From assembly GCA_022825825.1 (NCBI GenBank), contig JAJDWA010000042.1:47167-111166 (forward strand): a DNA stretch of 64,000 bases, given 5' to 3'. The notes under the pieces were generated by a model. That model made no database searches. It saw only the letters and a program-made list of their open reading frames with translations, and was not told where the DNA came from. The position numbers and the translations under genes were made by a program. Origin of the DNA: Candidatus Poribacteria bacterium. Its GTDB lineage: Bacteria; Poribacteria; WGA-4E; WGA-3G. Positions 62,492 to 64,000 of this stretch are shown here, one piece after another (the first letter of the stretch is position 1; each line of letters starts with the position of its first letter).

Positions 62492-64000
62492 AAAGACGAC
62501 ATTTTCTTTTTCTCTCTATCCTTGCAGTGTTATTTGTTCTGTTCAGCAGTGGTGTTTTTGCCGAGGGTGATGGGACCCTCTTTTTTGAGAACAAACCCAC
62601 TGATGAGCAGCTGGAAAGAGACTCGATGTATGTGACTCCATCTAAGGGCACTGTAGAGACACTTATCCAGTGGTCTAACAGTTGCAAAGACAACATCATA
62701 GACCTTCGGATGGAAAAAGAGTTTTTTACAAGAAAGCGGGAGGCAACCCGTACGGCGGCATACGGTGGTTTGACTTGGAAAGGTAAGACCAAAAAAGTTC
62801 TTACTGAAGCTGAAAAGGTTCTGACACAAAATTATTCGGGGATACTCACAACTGTCGTGAATGAACTGATAGACTTGCAGGGCAAGATTGATAGAGAGCA
62901 GAAGTTTGCCTTAGCATGTCAGGAGGCCAATGCACATATACCGAAATTTAATCGGGGACTGGATCAGTGGGCAGATATGCATCGCATGGCGACTTTGGTG
63001 TTAGGTCGTTGGAAGGCACTACCAACAACTTCAGGTTCCGAGATAATTAAGTACTTGCACGAATATACGTATTACCCGCCCCTGGATCCTGAGTATCCCA
63101 CTTGGGATTGTAAAGGGAATTCGTTGCTTTCAAAATCGTGTAGTGCGACGTATGATACGCCCTATCAAGCGTTGAAAGATCACCAGGTTATTTGTGGTGG
63201 CGAAAAAGACCCGAATCCGAGTGTATTGGGGTGTAATCAGCCGTATTACACGTGCCAGTCGGATCAAGTGGAGACGCATGCTGTGAAGTATTGCGATAGT
63301 AATATCGTGTATTATTCTGGCTTGATACCGAAGCAGCTGGGTACCTGCGGTGCGCAGCATCGCGATTGTCCTTCCTCACAGAGTCGGTTAGGCGTTCACA
63401 ACTATGAACCTATGTATAGTTATAATAATGGCAAGAAATATGCCAGTAGCTATCAAGCCAAGAATAGTGGTTATCCGTACTATACGAATTCAGAGCATCG
63501 TGGGGATACGACCCCGCCGTCTCAATCTTTTTATGGTCCCACCAAATATAGCCAGAGTATCGGTGACTCTATAGACACATCCTCGACTTGCAGTTCATGT
63601 ATAGATGGCAGTTCAAACTGTCCGAATGCAAGTAACCATAGTGCTGGTGGCGGCACAGCGAGTTTATCGCCTTCGGGTGGCAGTTATACCGCTTCTGCTG
63701 GTGGAACCCACACAGCAAGTCTGACGTTACCATCGGCATACAGCAGTATTTATTGGTATGTGAAGTCTCCGAGTGAATCGGGTTTTGGTACGTCTGTTTC
63801 GTACGTATCGGGCGATGGTAGCAGCACGAGTGCGACGTTCAGTTATACCTTCCCCAGCAATGCGTCTGGTGATTATGTGATTACGGCATATACGTATCTG
63901 CCGTCAGGTTCCATTGTTGAGCCGAGTTATACGGTCTCTGTGGGGAGTAGCACGCCGTCCACGCCGTCAACACCGTCCACGCCGACTTACCATGCGTGTG
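62488..64000 (+). CDS. Large secreted Cys-rich surface protein (3' end outside window)
   Basis: 504 codons read to the right edge without a stop. ATG at 62488 overlaps the previous stop (ATGA) with GGAGGG upstream. Signal peptide 1-26 (FLFLSILAVLFVLFSSGVFA). Residues about 60-200 are helical; 200-330 is Cys- and Tyr-rich (CGGEKDP, GCNQPYYTCQ, HRDCPSS); about 390-490 is an Ig-like or beta-sandwich segment (GGSYTASAGGTHTASLTLPS, SIYWYVKSPSE, GDYVITAYTYLPSG), then a STPSTPSTP linker. Looks like a cell-surface or adhesion protein. Not in the list of complete frames because the end is missing. Confidence 0.75.
   Translation, partial: MKRRHFLFLSILAVLFVLFSSGVFAEGDGTLFFENKPTDEQLERDSMYVTPSKGTVETLIQWSNSCKDNIIDLRMEKEFFTRKREATRTAAYGGLTWKGKTKKVLTEAEKVLTQNYSGILTTVVNELIDLQGKIDREQKFALACQEANAHIPKFNRGLDQWADMHRMATLVLGRWKALPTTSGSEIIKYLHEYTYYPPLDPEYPTWDCKGNSLLSKSCSATYDTPYQALKDHQVICGGEKDPNPSVLGCNQPYYTCQSDQVETHAVKYCDSNIVYYSGLIPKQLGTCGAQHRDCPSSQSRLGVHNYEPMYSYNNGKKYASSYQAKNSGYPYYTNSEHRGDTTPPSQSFYGPTKYSQSIGDSIDTSSTCSSCIDGSSNCPNASNHSAGGGTASLSPSGGSYTASAGGTHTASLTLPSAYSSIYWYVKSPSESGFGTSVSYVSGDGSSTSATFSYTFPSNASGDYVITAYTYLPSGSIVEPSYTVSVGSSTPSTPSTPSTPTYHAC

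Overview
The window looks like a piece of a Candidatus Poribacteria-type genome. This assignment is inference from gene content; no marker gene such as rRNA is present. The pointers are secreted beta-propeller, LRR and protease proteins that end in a dockerin plus a FlgD-like sorting tail (NFPNPFNPETW / NYPNPFNPETW), four separate xylose-isomerase-like TIM barrels, a Gfo/Idh/MocA oxidoreductase, PmoA/DUF6807, M81 (MlrC), LamG and DUF4159 proteins, and short palindromic repeats ending in CCTACC scattered between genes. No tRNA, rRNA or CRISPR array was seen.

Layout. 1-11.2 kb (minus strand): a housekeeping cluster selD, pyrE, ymdB, xseA, xseB, dxs, tlyA and a TamB/AsmA-like gene cut by the left edge. 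selD carries an in-frame UGA at the catalytic position with a bSECIS-like hairpin after it, so it is read here as a selenoprotein. 11.3-14.5 kb: a TIM-barrel isomerase coupled to an alarmone-hydrolase-like HD gene, then an M81 protein. 14.5-21.8 kb (plus): a defence-type island of AAA ATPase with PD-(D/E)XK tail, HNH-WYL protein, small coiled-coil membrane protein, ApeA-like HEPN protein and a single-chain nuclease-methylase. 21.8-27.6 kb: LamG protein, second isomerase, TonB-like/DUF4159 protein, glycosyltransferase 9, with palindromic repeats and a clear terminator in the gaps. 27.6-36.6 kb (plus): rifampin-phosphotransferase/PEP-synthase-like enzyme, VWA protein with a TonB-like anchor, third isomerase, alkaline-phosphatase-like protein, oxidoreductase, and a pentapeptide-repeat ion channel. 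36.7-46.3 kb (plus): three large exported proteins (14-blade WD40, LRR metalloprotease, matrixin-TPR).

46.5-56.6 kb (minus): a Spy/CpxP-like protein, an AT-rich unknown gene behind a frameshifted nuclease-methylase, PmoA, a nucleotidyltransferase-HEPN fusion apparently made by an out-of-frame tandem duplication, the fourth isomerase, a hydrolase followed by three very small membrane proteins, and a PIN protein fused in frame to an antitoxin-like tail that keeps its own ribosome binding site. 56.7-60.8 kb (minus): a three-subunit molybdenum hydroxylase operon with a small zinc-ribbon gene inside it. 60.8-64 kb (plus): a consensus promoter, a long leader, and a run of exported proteins cut by the right edge.

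Most genes on one strand lie close together and many pairs overlap or are spaced by a few bases, so they probably work as the operons described in the entries. The least explained parts are the toxin-antitoxin fusions, the small membrane-protein trio, the 17-18.7 kb membrane-protein/HEPN pair, and the exported cluster at the right end.
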